Notes under the pieces: model-generated
The model's input: the letters and a program-made list of their open reading frames with translations, nothing else
Databases searched by the model: none
What the model was told of the DNA's origin: nothing
Source of the DNA: Ligula intestinalis
Taxonomy: Eukaryota; Platyhelminthes; Cestoda; Diphyllobothriidea; Diphyllobothriidae
Reading direction: 5' to 3'
Assembly (NCBI GenBank): GCA_036362985.1
Contig: JAYGXS010000004.1
Location: 45,695,365-45,759,364, forward strand
DNA: 64,000 bases
Position numbers and translations under genes: made by a program
Shown here: piece after piece, positions 35,445 to 48,300 of the stretch
Layout of the letters: each line of letters starts with the position of its first letter
How positions within the stretch are numbered: the first letter of the stretch is position 1

Positions 35445-36535
35445 AATTAACAGGGTTCTTTTAAAGCAGGGTCAGGGTATACAAAACGATCGGCCTCGAG
35501 TAGGACTTCGACAGCATAAAAATTCGCCAAAGGGAGAAAAACACAAATCAACGGAAAAATGCGAAATTCGAGCATATCCTGTTTCATAATTAAGCGAAGT
35601 AAAAACCATGTGGCGACACTTCGACCCAAGTGCGACACAAAATCAAGTTTTCACTTAATCCTCATGTATAACACGGGAAAGAAGCAGGACTTTGTGTATG
35701 AAATAACAGTCTGTGGTATAATTCGGAACTCCCAGTATTTATAGAAGGAAATTAAAATTCATAATGGACGTAGTCAGCCGTACATAAAGGGGAAGATGAC
35801 ACGAAAATATTTTCTGGGGCAGGAAGATTGAGTGGACCGCGCTATACTTTTCTTGGGTTAAACCGATTGCCCAAGGAAAGACGAAGGATTTACAAAGTCA
35901 GTCGTAAGAGCAAACGGCCTATAAACAAAGGAAAGCTTATTCACTCTGCGGAAATATGTGCCAATTTAGTATTTATTTTTTAGGTGATCAGACAAGATGG
36001 CTTATTATGCCATCTTTATGCTGCTACAGTCATGTATGGTTTTGATCCGATCCGTTCAATAATTCGGAGTCTATCCTTCTCGAATATCAATGCACGCGTT
36101 GTATCGAACCGAAGGTCAAACTCTGGATAGCTTTATCTTGAAAAAAGAAGTCCTTTGGATAAAAATTTGTTGACGCGAACCTCATCGAGAAGTTCCCGAC
36201 AATATTGTACTCATTGGCAATCGGCCATGTTAATTTTTTGGATTTACAACAGACTGTATACTTTATAGATCTTTTACTCACTGCACCGACTTTTTTACCA
36301 CCCCCTCTTTTTCCTCTTCAACCATGTTTATGTTCAAAGCCTCCACTTTGGATAACACTACGCTGTCTGCTGCACTTAATGATATTATATGTAAATGTGT
36401 CCCGTTTTTATTTGACAATAAATTTCACCTCATAACTCTTTCACATACTTTTTCGGAAGAATAAAATTATTATAAACTTTTCCTTTTCCCGTTTTGTTAT
36501 GAACGTAAATGACCTGATTATCACCTGCTTTTTAT
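35445..36535. other. Region upstream of the FAM13 coding start
   Basis: It probably contains the FAM13 promoter or 5' exons. No signal was recognised with confidence; the reading 35447-35638 (minus) shows no domain. Confidence 0.3.
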
Positions 36536-36539
36536 TTAG

Positions 36540-37055
36540 ATGTACTTTGTTGTCGCATTAACAACTGAAAATTCAGTTGATGTGGTTGCCGAGAAGTGGT
36601 TCCATGAACACGACAAGAGCCGTTTCATGTGGCCAGATGATCGAAAAGTGCGAAAACGCTGTTTGGAGATGGACGAGCGGCATGCCCGGTGGCCACTTAC
36701 TGCTTACTAACAGGTCGATGGCTTCATTAAGATTGGCGGACGGAATGAGAAGGACATTATCAGAAGCATTCTATCGCGGATTTTAGGGCCGCCCCTTATC
36801 TTGCAGTTTACTTATTCAAGGGCTGCTAAGAACAAAATGTCCTTCATTAGGAGTCCCTTATACGCTGTATTTTGTGGTAGGTAAACATTTATGTCACGAT
36901 GTTCAGAGGCCATCCAACAACATCCGGACTTGCGCACAGTTGATGAAAAAGTTGTCCGCAACACCATCATAGAATGTTTCCATGGGTCTCGTGATCGCTA
37001 TGGTGGGGTGCGAGGGGAGTGGAGCGATGTTGTCCATGGAGGGTTCCTGGAATAA
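36540..37055 (+). pseudogene. DUF4806-like ORF, two in-frame stops
   Basis: One continuous frame of 172 codons runs from ATG to TAA, interrupted by two stops (after PLTAY and after FCGR). The N-terminus MYFVVALTTENSVDVVAEKW then a WP block resembles the W..WP N-terminal module of many transposon-like invertebrate ORFs. The C-terminal AAKNKMSFIRSPLYAVF, LRTVDEKVVRNTIIECF and GSRDRYGG resemble DUF4806 (K-x-x-F....L-Y-x-x-I, V-x-x-x-I-x-x-W-L..A-x-x-R). An acceptor-like TGCTTTTTATTTAG directly precedes the ATG. It may be a broken host gene, a mobile-element gene, or readthrough of small introns; none is proven. Confidence 0.35.
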
Positions 37056-37419
37056 CTAAACTCCGAGGACATGGTAAGTAGCATCTTTATTGCATACCTC
37101 CTTTGTTCAGTTGATTTGATTTTGAATTAATTGTTATCAATTATGACTGTACGCACCTAAAACTGGGTTTTCTGTTATTATAGGAACCGGCAAATTTTGA
37201 TGACTTCGGAGCAAGTACTTCAGGGCATCAACAGCCCTCCATACTTGACGAAAGTTATCCAAAGAATGACAATTATTCCATCAATGAACAATAAAACTTG
37301 TTCGAACGTTGAGAAACATTCATGTACATATCATTTTTTACGAATTCATTTTTTTATGTCAATACATTCTCCATATCATAAACTGCGTGCATTTTGCTTT
37401 CACTATTTGGGGTTTGGGG

Positions 37420-37600
37420 GGTTGAGGGAAATGGGGCTAAAAAGGATTAGGATAAGGCGTCATGCTGCCGGGATTTTTTCCTAGACGGGGCTAAACGTGT
37501 TGAAATCCCCGTCTGCCCCCCCGTCCTATGTGGGGGTGTATCCCCGTTTACCCCCGTTTAATCCCCACCCTAGGCGGGGCTAAACGGGGATTGTGCTGGC
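37420..37600. repeat. GC-rich palindromic repeat with GGGGCTAAAC/ATCCCCGTTTA units
   Basis: GACGGGGCTAAACGTGTTGA and later GGCGGGGCTAAACGGGGATT pair with ATCCCCGTTTACCCCCGTTT between them. Several overlapping hairpins are possible. It resembles the GGGGC-rich family at 38.6-44.8 kb in composition but not in exact sequence. Confidence 0.6.
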
Positions 37601-38596
37601 AAAGCACTGTATAGGAGGGAAATGGACAGACATTTGAAAAACTTACGCAAAACAGAACATACAGAACACATGTATATTCGCTACATAGGGATATGCGTTT
37701 ATTATACCAATCATTGATGGCTACCAATATATCGTCGGTTGCAATTTTTTTGGAATTCTCCTCCTCCATTTCCGATTAATTTCTGTGTGAGCTGCATTCA
37801 ATTGTTCCCTTTCCCAATAATATTGTCCCTCCCCCTCCCCGCCCCAACTTCTTCGGTTCCCGTTGTCTCATTAGGCAGCTGTTTCGTGTGTCTGAACTGT
37901 AGAACCTTGACCGTGCTGTCCACCACCCTTGTTCAATGCCCCTGCCTAAAAGACAAGTGACTTAACAAATGCAGCTCTATGTGACTCGCAGAACTGTAGA
38001 CTCTTGGCCCATTTCCATTCCAAAACACGCGTGTCCAAAAGAGTCACGGCCGCAAAAGAGTCACTGAACCTCGCCACCTCTCGGCTAACTAGTATGGCCT
38101 TGATACACGACACTCCCTCGTGTAATGCAACTCACCAATGGCACACCAATTGAACTGGCTTTACTGTAACCTAAAAGCAGCGACCACTCTCTCCCACACA
38201 AACACTCTCCTAGGCCTGGCTTCGTCCTGTACACATGTGGCGTTACGGGACATGCATTATTTCACTGTCTATAGTCAGATGATGCTTGGTGGATTCCTTC
38301 GATATGGACTACGGGTATCCACTTTTGATATTTGTACAATATTTAATTCTCACTATTCGTTTAATTGTTCTGCAGTTTACAAATTGTTTTTATCATCAAG
38401 AATTTAAGTGTGCGTTACACCTGAATACTCAGTCAAAAATGCAAGATACTCGAAAAATTATCACAGAGCAAAGTTTCACCAATGGTTTGTTCAAATAGCT
38501 CTGATTTTTCGGTCAGAACAATCGAAGTGGGTATTTTCTTCCTTTCTTCGGTCGCTCTTTGAGAAAATAAGTTAGCCCACACACCTTGAAAAACGT

Positions 38597-39000
38597 GGCC
38601 CCGCCGGCTCAGAAGGGGCTCAGAAGGGGCCAAGAGGGGATGGCCCAGTCAGAATTTAATTAAGGCCAATTACTATTCCAGTAGTTATTTCCTGGTGAAC
38701 ATCTGTATATTTTAGGGATCAAAGAATAAAAGTAAACCAAAATTTATAATATTTGGTGGATAAAAGTGATCTTTCAGCTTATTTTAGTGAATATGGTACA
38801 TGGGGCATGGTGGGCCTTAGGCGGGGCAAGCAGGGGCTCAGGCGGGGCTCAGGCAGGGCAAGTCGTCACTTTGGCTCCGGCTGCCCCCCCCCCCCATGCA
38901 AAAAATTTCGCAGGGAATCCTATTATCGCGATATTGTTAGCCCGGCCGTACATCTGTATACTTGACGGATCAGCGAAGAAATGTTAACCAAACTTTATAA
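38597..39000 (+). repeat. GGGGC-rich foldback family, left arm
   Basis: About 400 bp reading GTGGCCCCGCCGGCTCAGAA, GGATGGCCCAGTCAGAATTT, AATATTTGGTGGATAAAAGT, CATGGGGCATG, GGCGGGGCAAG and CGGCCGTACATCTGTATAC. It is the inverted counterpart of 44405-44757 in the same order. It contains a duplicated GGGGCTCAGGC motif and a 13-C run that the right arm lacks. Confidence 0.8.
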
Positions 39001-39079
39001 GATAGTAGTACTCCCTCTTAACATTAAAATAAAACCTGATCTTAGTTAAACTTCTATAAACCCCAAAAATCTTGACATT

Positions 39080-41165
39080 GATACTATGAATAACTGCAGA
39101 GGTCATTGGAGTGGAGCTCTTTCCTCCTAAGAACATCCCCTCTAGAAGCTGTTAGCATGTTATATGCCACCCTTAATTTAATTCGAGATACCCTAATTGA
39201 CGAGATATCCCCATGTAAGAAATCACTTATCCCAAACTTCCTTTCCAAACGGCAAAAAAGCTTAGGAAACAACTCAACGACCCATGTTTTAGCTATCTAT
39301 CTACGCTCAGACGCATTACAGAGATTCACGAGTAAGCCCAGAACATTGAAACAGCTAAGACAATAGCAGCTGAATGTCAGGCAATCGAGTCCCCAGAAAG
39401 GACAGCCCAAATCTTCCGGAAAAAAAATAAGTAATCATCAAAAACAAGGCCCCCAAATCATGCTTGATGACCAAGGAATAGTAATCACAAATGACAACCG
39501 AATAGCAAATCTTTTTAACGAGTAGTTATCAACCAACTGTTCAGTCGAGGAAGAACCAATCCCCCAAACAACAGAAATGACGGCACTCGTGTTAAAAGAG
39601 ATATTGTTTAACGAAGAAACTGTAGAGAAAGCTATCCGCCAACTGCCCGATTCCACATCATATGGAACGGATAGAATCCCTCCTTGCATACTGAGACATA
39701 TGACATATGCCCCAATACTTCTCTCTAACCTTTTCTCGTTACTGCAGTCAAATGGGACTTATACAGAAATATGGAAAAAATCATGTATCACCCCAATTTA
39801 CAAAAACGGAAATCGGTCCAATGCCCAAAATTATCGTGGCGTTCACCGAATATCGGTTTTAGCAAAATCTTAGAAAAATAATTTCTAACCAAATGTTAGA
39901 CCATCTGACGAATGTAAATCTCATACCTCCCTCTCAACATGCCTTTTTACCCAAAAAATCATGTTAGTCCTGCCATCTCACTTCCTTGGAATTCATCTCC
40001 AGATATCGAGATGATGGGAACACGGTAGCAACAATTTACTTTGATTTCAAAAAAGCTTTTGACAAAGTTCCCCAATAAAGACTGATCGTGAAGCTAGTGA
40101 GTCACGGGATTCGCCCCCCCCTCCCTTGATTTCAAAAAATCCTATCTTTAAAACCGATTCCAAGTAGTACAACTTCGAAATATAGCATCAGAACCAGCTC
40201 ACATGAGCAGTGGTGTTTTTCAAGGCACTATCCAAGTCCCCTCTTATTTCTCATCTACATTCATGAGTTATCCATGATATCAACCTCTGCTTAAACATTT
40301 TTTATATGCAGATGACTTAAAACTCGCATATGCCTATAACAAACATTCGATAAGTCGTGTGCATAGAGCAATTGAATTAGACCTTCAAAAACTAAACGAC
40401 TGGAGTGTTCAGTGGCAAATGCCATTTTCAAGAACAAAATGTCATCTCATGATTTTTGGACCACTAAAACTTCCCCCCATAACATCTTTAAAAGATTTAG
40501 GTCTTAGCTATTCTAATGCTCTTGACTTATCCCCACATGTTAAACAAATTGCAATAAAAGCCAATCGACTATGTGGATTAAAAAGCAAAAATTTCACATC
40601 AATTACACATAAGACTAGACTTTACAAATGTACGTTTTACCTATTCTAGATTACTGCTCAATATTTTTCGGTACCATGTCATCAGATGACAGACAGAAAC
40701 TAGAAAGAATCCAGAGAAGATTTACCAGATTTATGTGTAAACGCGATGATGCCCGAGACTCCTATACAATAATGTACAATAGATATGGTCTTAAACCCCT
40801 CTGGCAAAGGCGACTCCAAAATGGTTTAACTTTCCTATTTAAAGTGACACATAATCATAACATCCTTAGCAATAATATGGTAACAAACCAAAACCGTTCC
40901 CGTCCCGCTAGAAAGAACCAGCATACAATTCATAACGCTAAAGCTAGGACGTTCCAGCGATCAAATTTCTACACCATAAGATATGTGATCATATGGAATG
41001 CCCTAACCAACGATATTCGCAAAAGCCACAGTTTAGCCGAATTTAGAAGAAAGACCAAGCAGTTCTTCTCAAGTGATATGACACATATATTTCTGGACAA
41101 AATAGGACACTTTGCAAACCAGTTCTTTGACATTCAATTCGGACCCAAAGGGATCTAACGATCCA
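39080..41165 (+). mobile_element. Jockey/CR1-like LINE, RT ORF with many breaks
   Basis: Pre-RT part: ATLNLIRDTLIDEISPCKKS (about 39160). RT start: VEKAIRQLPDSTSYGTDRIP, CITPIYKNGNRSNAQNYRGV. A-motif: FDFKKAFDKVPQ near 40040. Broken motif B and C near 40200-40330. C-terminal: LQKLNDWSVQWQMPFSRTKC, KDLGLSYSNALDLSPHVKQI, and the intact 176-codon stretch 40628-41158 with LPILDYCSIFF, ERIQRRFTRF, YGLKPLWQRRLQNGLTFLFK and a WNALT block. Several frameshifts and stops make it inactive. It lies inside the 38.6-44.8 kb inverted-repeat structure. Confidence 0.8.
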
Positions 41166-42000
41166 GGAGAGTTCCCGCACATTTAAGGGAAAACTGGCCA
41201 CGGTTGGAAGCTTTCCCGACGACGGTTTCCAACGCTGATCAAATCAACGCTTAAGCAAAATTGTGCCTTGCCTCTTTTTCCAGTTCTTAAAAATAAAAAA
41301 ATCAAAACAGAATAATTTATCGATTCCAATATTCTTCGACTAACATCTCAATGTTTATAAAAAATTATTATGGAAGAAAATAATTTTCTCTACAACTACT
41401 AAAATATACGTTGTTTCCTCTTATAATGTATCAGTAGTTTAAATGTTAATCATGTAAAGCTCAATCTCACTTAGATATTCGACAAACAAGAGGCCAAGTT
41501 TCTTCTGCCGAGGCACTTGAATGATGATGGTGTTTCGCAATCAGCTTCCAGCTGCCCCGACCCACCTCAGACATCTGAAACGTCCCATCTTATTATCAAA
41601 ATCCTGCCAATTGACAACGATTGTAATCTGCGTATCGAGTAGAACCATACATACGGAGGATGCGACGTTATCAGCTGATTATGTTTCGCCTTCAAACTGA
41701 CCGCGGCTAACTCCACCTCAGTTAAAGGACATGACAGTTTTTCCAGACCCCAAGTATTCTTACTATGAAACCGTAACACATACAATGTACAGTGTTTTTA
41801 TTTCATGTTTTTCTAGTATTTTAACTTAGAAGTCAGGTTTTTTCACTGAAAACAAACTCCTTATTTCGCACACTATCGACCTAACAAAAGACGAATACAA
41901 ATGCAATAGTGACTGAGAAAGAAGGGGTTTGGGTTAGGTTTTTTCCTGCCTTCCGTTGTTCTTGGTGGCACAAAATATGTGCTATACAAATAAACCTTTC

Positions 42001-42125
42001 CAGCTAATTTTAGTGATTATATTGAGTGAAGGGGTTCTGAGTGGGCCAGGTGTGGATTGGCCCCGTTAATATTCATGGTAGTCAACTACCATAAATATTC
42101 AGTGGCCGCAGCTCAGGAGCCAAAA
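42001..42125 (+). repeat. GGGGC-rich foldback family, partial unit
   Basis: AGCTAATTTTAGTGATTATA, TTGAGTGAAGGGGTTCTGAG and GATTGGCCCCGTTAATATTC match the reverse complement of 44281-44375. A further short palindrome (CATGGTAGTCAACTACCATA) follows at once. Confidence 0.65.
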
Positions 42126-42469
42126 TTTAAAATTATCAAGAAGAGTGCTTAGGCACTATAAGGTTTCTATACGTGTATTTTAGTTATTATTGAAGCAAAT
42201 TAATCCAAAATGCATAATAGTCACTGAATAAATTTACCTTTTGGGGGAAATTTAAATAAGTTTAATAAATGGTTTTGTATAAATAGGTAAATTTCGGCAT
42301 CCAGGTAACCTGACGCCTATAAATTATTATAAAATTACCATTCAGATTCCGATCCCTGCGCTACGTCTACATGCGGGGATGAAGGACAAGCCAGCACATC
42401 TGATGCATATGCGCTATGTATATGTGATGTCCGTGAAAATGTGAGTGCATTTAAAAATTTAGTTTAAGG

Positions 42470-43880
42470 TTAACGTCATCTATACGGACTTCAAGAAGGC
42501 ATTCGACAGCGTCCCACATAAGCGTCTAATGTATAAATTGTCAGAAGTTGGCATAAGAGGAATCCTGCTGGCATGGATCACAAATTTTCTCACAGGGCGA
42601 TCGCAAACTGTGTGCATCGGTGGCTCAAAGTCAAACCCTACATCTGTTCTGAGTGGCGTCCCCCAAGGCTCTGTCTTAGGGCCACTGCTCTTCCTTATCT
42701 ATATCAACGACTTTGTCAACGACCTGGGTTGCAGCGCTATCATGTTTGCCGACGACGTCAAACTCTGGAGAGCCATCAGGTCTGACGCCGGTAGGAAAGC
42801 GCTTCAAGAGAGTCTCAATCGACTTAGCTGCTGGTCTGCTCGTTGGCTTTTAAACTTCAACATTAGTAAGTGTGTGGTTTTAAGACTCCGTACTAGAAGG
42901 ACTGATGAGGAGAACGATTCCTTCCAATACCTCCTCGATGGGCAACCGCTTTCAAATGTGAGCGAGCAAAAGGATCTCGGTGTTCTAATAAATTCCTCAC
43001 TTAAACCATCTACTCAGTGTGTAAAGGCAGCTAAACGCGCGACACAGGTGCTGTTCGCGATTCGGTGGGGATTCGTCAGCATTGACAAGGAGCTCTTCAG
43101 GAAAACCTATGGAGCGTTTGTTCGGTCCCACTTGGAGTATGCTGTCCAGGCCTGGCATCTGTGGTTCAAGAAGGATTACCTGCACCTGGAACGAGTGCAG
43201 GCGAGGGCTACGAAGATGGTCAAGAATCTTGGTCATCTGCCTTATGAAGACAGACTGACCGAACTTGATCTTTTCCCTCTCAATTATAGGCAATTCCGCG
43301 GGGACCTCATACAAACCTACCGTATTGTTAGAAGCCAAGACTGCACCCTAGAATTTGATGATTTCTTCGAATTGGCTCGGACTGACCATCTGTGAGGTCA
43401 TCCTTTTAAACTACAGAGGAAACTGGCCCGTGTCGACGTTCGACGAAACGCCTTCTCGCAGAGGGTCATTGGAGCGTGGAACGGACTCCCGGAAGATGTG
43501 GTCCTCTCAGATACTGTTGACATTTTTACGCACAAAATTGATTCTCATTTGCTGAGAAACTGTGGCAGATATAATAAACAAAGTGTCAGTAGCAGCACCT
43601 TGCAACTGGCTCACACTTATCGCTGATGTTAAGCCTACATTTGTACATTTGCACCATGTACTATTGTTACGGTGGACCTATAATGCGATTTGGGTTATGA
43701 TTAGGGAGCTCAAGGGCGTGTGGGCTCTTGGCCCTACTTACGTGTTGTTTAAATTTATCAATAACNNNNNNNNNNGTATTTGCTAAGACGTTTTGTATAT
43801 TTGTAGTGATAAAGCCTCTACAGGCGAAAGCCTTTTCCCCTTAATAAAGTGACTTAAAGTGACTTAAAGTTATTACCTGT
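42470..43880 (+). mobile_element. CR1/jockey-like LINE, 5'-truncated, RT domain largely open
   Basis: It begins at motif A: VIYTDFKKAFDSVPHKRL. Motif B is LSGVPQGSVLGPLLFLIYIN, C is IMFADDVKLW, D is WSARWLLNFNISKC, then QKDLGVLINSSLKPSTQC, VRSHLEYAVQAWHLWF, LERVQARATKMVKNL, EDRLTELDLFPLNYRQFRGD. The frame is open from 42529 to 43395. One TGA then breaks the WNGLPEDVVLS tail (43395-43560). The 3' end carries AATAAAGTGACTTAAAGTGA, a short tandem tail. A ten-base gap lies at 43766-43775. The N-terminal endonuclease and RT start are missing. It is the youngest LINE in the window. Confidence 0.88.
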
Positions 43881-44149
43881 ACGGATGTATCAATGTGTTT
43901 TACTTCTGCATTTCAGCCAGATTTACCATCTTTTATCAAAATATGTGTAACAAGAGGTTTTTTTGATACTTTAGGTGCCCCATACGGACAATGAAATCTC
44001 TCCTGCCGATATCGCATGAATAGGATCATTAATTTCTGTAAAAATTTATTTCATCTCTCAATAAATTATCCACCATCATTCATTTACGACTTGAGTTTTA
44101 TGTTCTACGAGCTGCTACAGCTGGTTGTCTTGCTACTTGTTCGATTGCC

Positions 44150-44757
44150 AAATTAAATTGCCAATTTAGCGAAAATAGGCGCTCATCTACGAAAATTTTT
44201 TCACGGTTGGGCCAGCCGGGGCCTAAGTGATGACTAGCCCCACCTGAGCCCCCTCTTGCCTCGCCTGAACCCCTACCATGCCCCGTAGTTTACTCCCATG
44301 AATATTAACGGGGCCAATCCACAACTGGCTCACTCAGAGCCCCTTTACTCAATATAATTACTAAAATTAGTTTACAGATCAACTTTATCCACCGAATCTG
44401 ATAAAGTTTGGCTTCCTTTTCTGCTCTGATTCCTCATGTATACAGATGTACGGCCGGGCTCGCAATATCGCGATGATAGGCGTCCCCTGCGAATTTTTTT
44501 GCATGGGAGGGGCAGCCAGGGCCAAAGGGATGACTTGCCCCGCCTGACCCTCAACATGCCCCATGTACCATATTTACTAAAATTAGCTTAAAGATCACTT
44601 TTATCCACCAAATATTATAAATTTTGGTTTACTTTTCTTCGTTGATCCCTCAAATATACAGATGTTCCCCAGGAAATAACTTCTGGAATAGTATTTGGCC
44701 TTAATTAAATTCTGACGGGGCCATCCCGTCTTGGCCCCTTCTGAGCCGGCGGGGCCA
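44150..44757 (-). repeat. GGGGC-rich foldback family, right arm, two tandem units
   Basis: Two diverged units of about 290 bp follow each other. Both contain an A-rich AATTTTTT.CA, GGCCAGCCGGGGCC or GGCAGCCAGGGCC, GATGACT.GCCCC, CCTGA.CC, CATGCCCC and a TTTACTAAAATTAG.TT end. The outer unit (44405-44757) pairs with 38597-39000 and the inner one with 42001-42125. Noncoding, with G-quadruplex potential on the reverse strand. Confidence 0.75.
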
Positions 44758-45009
44758 AGTGTGTCTCACGGGATATTTAATTCTCGGTAAACGAGTGTGA
44801 ATAAATATTGAAGTGTTGAAAGTTGTCAAATAATATAAAATTGAAGCCACTTATAATTGGTTTCAGGTCGCAAAAATTCCCATCGCGTAAATCCGAAGAT
44901 GAATTGGCGAGCATACGTATATTTTCAATAAATTCTCGTCAGGCCATTGCATTCATATGGGACGGGGAGTAAAATGTAAATGGTTAAAACAATGCATAAA
45001 GTTACAAGC

Positions 45010-45345
45010 AAATTAGTCCAAGGGATAGGGGGAGGGGGTTGGGGTAGTAACATACGTCTAATTAAGCGGCAATTATGGAGAGGGGGAAGGGAGAGAGGAG
45101 GTTCGGAAAATGCCGGTAGCTAGGTGGCCGTTGACCGCGCTAAGCTTGGGGCCTGCAGCAGGTTCTTTTGCGCACACAGAATCGGCTTCCTCAACCGGAT
45201 GGCAGTTGCTTCTGCTGTTGCTAGCAGTCGCTGACCCAATGACTTAGGCTAGTTTTGGTGGGACCCTGTAGATCACCCTGAAGGCTTCGTTGGGGTCCAC
45301 CTGGTGTCCAAAATCCACCATGTGCGCACATGTATGTATGCTCGC
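45010..45345 (-). mobile_element. Penelope-like endonuclease C-terminal fragment
   Basis: The minus strand reads SIHTCAHMVDFGHQVDPNEA, FRVIYRVPPKLA and after a frame break SVCAQKNLLQAPSL. This is the same block as 2290-2480 on the plus strand (ILAHLVDTNNRVDTNEAFQV). It is followed by a Pro-rich decayed tail, as in that copy. Confidence 0.65.
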
Positions 45346-45349
45346 CAAT

Positions 45350-48300
45350 TCCTCTTTGGACCACTTATAGTTGCTTTACTGAGCTAAGTATGATCAACTT
45401 CATCAATAAAAACTTTTGTTGCTCTAGCAAATGATGTCTATTGATGGAAATGTGGCCTTATCTTGACGGAATTTAACGAAAAATGGAAAGTTGGGTTACC
45501 GACCTGCAAAAGTAGCTTATTGTTATTACTCAAAGAAAAAAGGACCTCTAAAGAAACTCCTATCTTATTTTCTTTGTAATCATGATCACTCAGAAACTTT
45601 TACAGCTTCTTACCATAAAAATACGATATCCTGACAACAATAATATCCTCTTCAAATGATTGCCTCGAGATCCTCGCATCGATATATTAATCTTTACCGG
45701 GCTCATTCACTTTTCCTGGACCTATGAACTTGCAAAACGAGCCAATCGATGCAGGATTTATTTCAAGTTTTAAACCATTCTGAAAATCTCGACGTACGCT
45801 TTGTAAAATTTCCCAATTCAATTATGGGATTTCAGCATAGCGCCCGATCAACCATATAAATTCCGGAAAGTCCCTCGCCGCAGTGGAGTGCGAAATGTTC
45901 CTGAATTTCTTGACTTGTATGTGGTCCAATAGATTGCGTCATGAACTAAAAGTATGATTATAATATTAGAACCTTTGAAAAGAAGACAACTCATCGCTGA
46001 AACAACACTTTTATTTGCCTGACATTTTGAGATCCGCCGCGCATTCATCATCAGAAACATGAGCAGGAGGACGACCCTTTATCGTCGTACAATCTTCCGA
46101 TCGGCTGGCAAATATCGTGCATATTTTATGTGCTGTCCTATCGAGGTCGAAATTTGCGTCGAGTAGTACAATTGCCGCCCGACTTTCTTACAAATTTATA
46201 AACAGATGGACGACTTTAGTATATTTGTCTGCACTGCATTATATTAATAAAAAATAATATCAAGTGAATATAGGAATAGGAAGAAAGAAGTGTGCTATAG
46301 ATAACTTGCATTTGTGCCGACAAGATCAAGCTCAAAGACGTAACGGAGGTTGTATTTTCTGCATTCACCCTATCAGCTGAGCATTTCTTTGTTTTCTGGA
46401 AGTATTTTTTGTTTCAGTCATACTCCGCACAATAAAAACGCCGTACATGGCTATTTTTATAATCCTCACTGTAAATAGTAGCTGAAGAGCTTCACGTATT
46501 GCAGTGTCTCCGAGGTCCGAATTTTCTTCGAAGGACAGTCAGCTAACTCGAATAACTGTTAATACTGTTGGCCTTTTCGCATTGCAGTGCTACGCTTCGC
46601 CACCTTAATAGACGCACTCAAGGTTAGAAGTTATTTGAAATGACAGTCGGTCAGTGGGATGTTCTTTATATGTCAAGAAACAGTCAGGATAACTTAATGT
46701 GTGATTCTACAGAAATAAACAGTATGAGTAACAGTGCATGACAGGTCGAAAAATGCGAAGTAGAAAATAAACGGAGGATGGAGGAACATTTGAGGTGCTC
46801 TGACGAGCAGTGATGAATGACGCAGACGCATTGCTGTCAGTTTATTAAGGAATATGCGCACATGGCAGGATTAAAGAACAAGGGGGCAAATAAGGACACA
46901 GTGCGGGGAACAGTGCCCGTGGGGCGGAGGTAAACCGAGGCAATTCTGTGCCGAAAAGCGGGAGTGAATTGTGAGCGTTTGAGGTCAGTGGTGGTGACAG
47001 GTATAATCGAACCCGAGGGGGAGGAGGGCAATAGTAAGCAGCGCTTGAAACAGTTGCCTTAAAAGACAAGAGAGCTGACTGGAGGGTGGGGACATTACTT
47101 GGCCGGGAGACTAGTTTTAACATCAATGTGCACTCGACGGGAAAAAAAGGTCAGCAGGGACACAATTCTTGGAGGAAGAGGGCTTGGTCACGCAGATCAG
47201 AGCAAATAAAACCCAGCGATGACATTGACGTGGTGAATGTCACACTCACCATTATTCTTGCAATGAAATCCAGGTCTGCAAACTCTTCTAGAAAGTTGCA
47301 GAATGAATTTGATATCAAAATTTAAAATTTATATTTATTAGCGCCGGTACGGCACTATGCTTACAAAATTAGTTTCGAAAAACTAAAAGAATCAAAAACG
47401 AATTTGACAATGTGTGCAAATAGACGTAGAAAGTCCTAATAATGTCAGCAGAAATTATCCTTTTGGGGCAACATTTAGCACTGTTTTGCAGTTAGTTGTG
47501 AACTTAAAAACTAAAAATTTATGGAAGTTAAAAAAAACTCTTACAGTGAAAATGGAAGCAGAGTTCAACGGGCCTCCATTTGCAAAAAGTGTGTAAGAGA
47601 AAAATAAATTGCTTAGGAAGATAAGACAGAGTAGTGGAGTAGGTGACTGCAATTTTCCAGAAAATAATAGGTTTGCATATAAGACTTAATTTTTACGAAT
47701 GATGTCAACCCTATTTTTATGAATTTCCATCGTGACTTTTCCACGAGTGATTAAGTATTACTTCAGCATTGTCTTCCAGTTTCTCCTTCTGCGAAGTCTG
47801 AGGTAAGACGTAGCTACCTCCACTTTGCCCACATGGACGAAGAATTGGTAAATACTTTTACAAGTCTTGACTGTGGTTTGATTTCGTGCACCCTTTGAAG
47901 AAGCGACGATCTCACCAGTGTTGATTTGAAGTGCTGAACACTATCTGCGGAGACAGCCTTGAGTTCGTAAGTTTGATTATGGAGATGCTAAAACTGGATT
48001 CATAGGTTTAACTGATTAACCTTTCGACCAGATATGCGGAATTTCGGGCCAAATGATAATACTTTAAGTGTAGTGGCATCAAGTGTAAGAGAGTAGATCG
48101 TCACCTTTACAAGTACTGTAGACTGACACAATGTGTTTTTAATCACCGATCTAAGCTATTTTCATTATATATTGCAAAGCATGGCAGAAAGGCTCCATGG
48201 TTTTATTCCACAGAAGTTATTCAAATCAAACACCGCTTCTTCCCATGTTCCACATTTAATTCAAAATCGAAAACACTTTAAGGATTCCTATAAAATTTCC

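Noticed and set aside
43861..43875. Target-site duplication at the LINE end
   Set aside because: The repeated GTGACTTAAA is a tandem 3' tail of the LINE, with a related form at 17.6 kb; no matching copy was found at the 5' side.
46837..47126. Proline-rich overlapping minus frames as a gene
   Set aside because: Two overlapping frames of equal quality suggest composition rather than coding.
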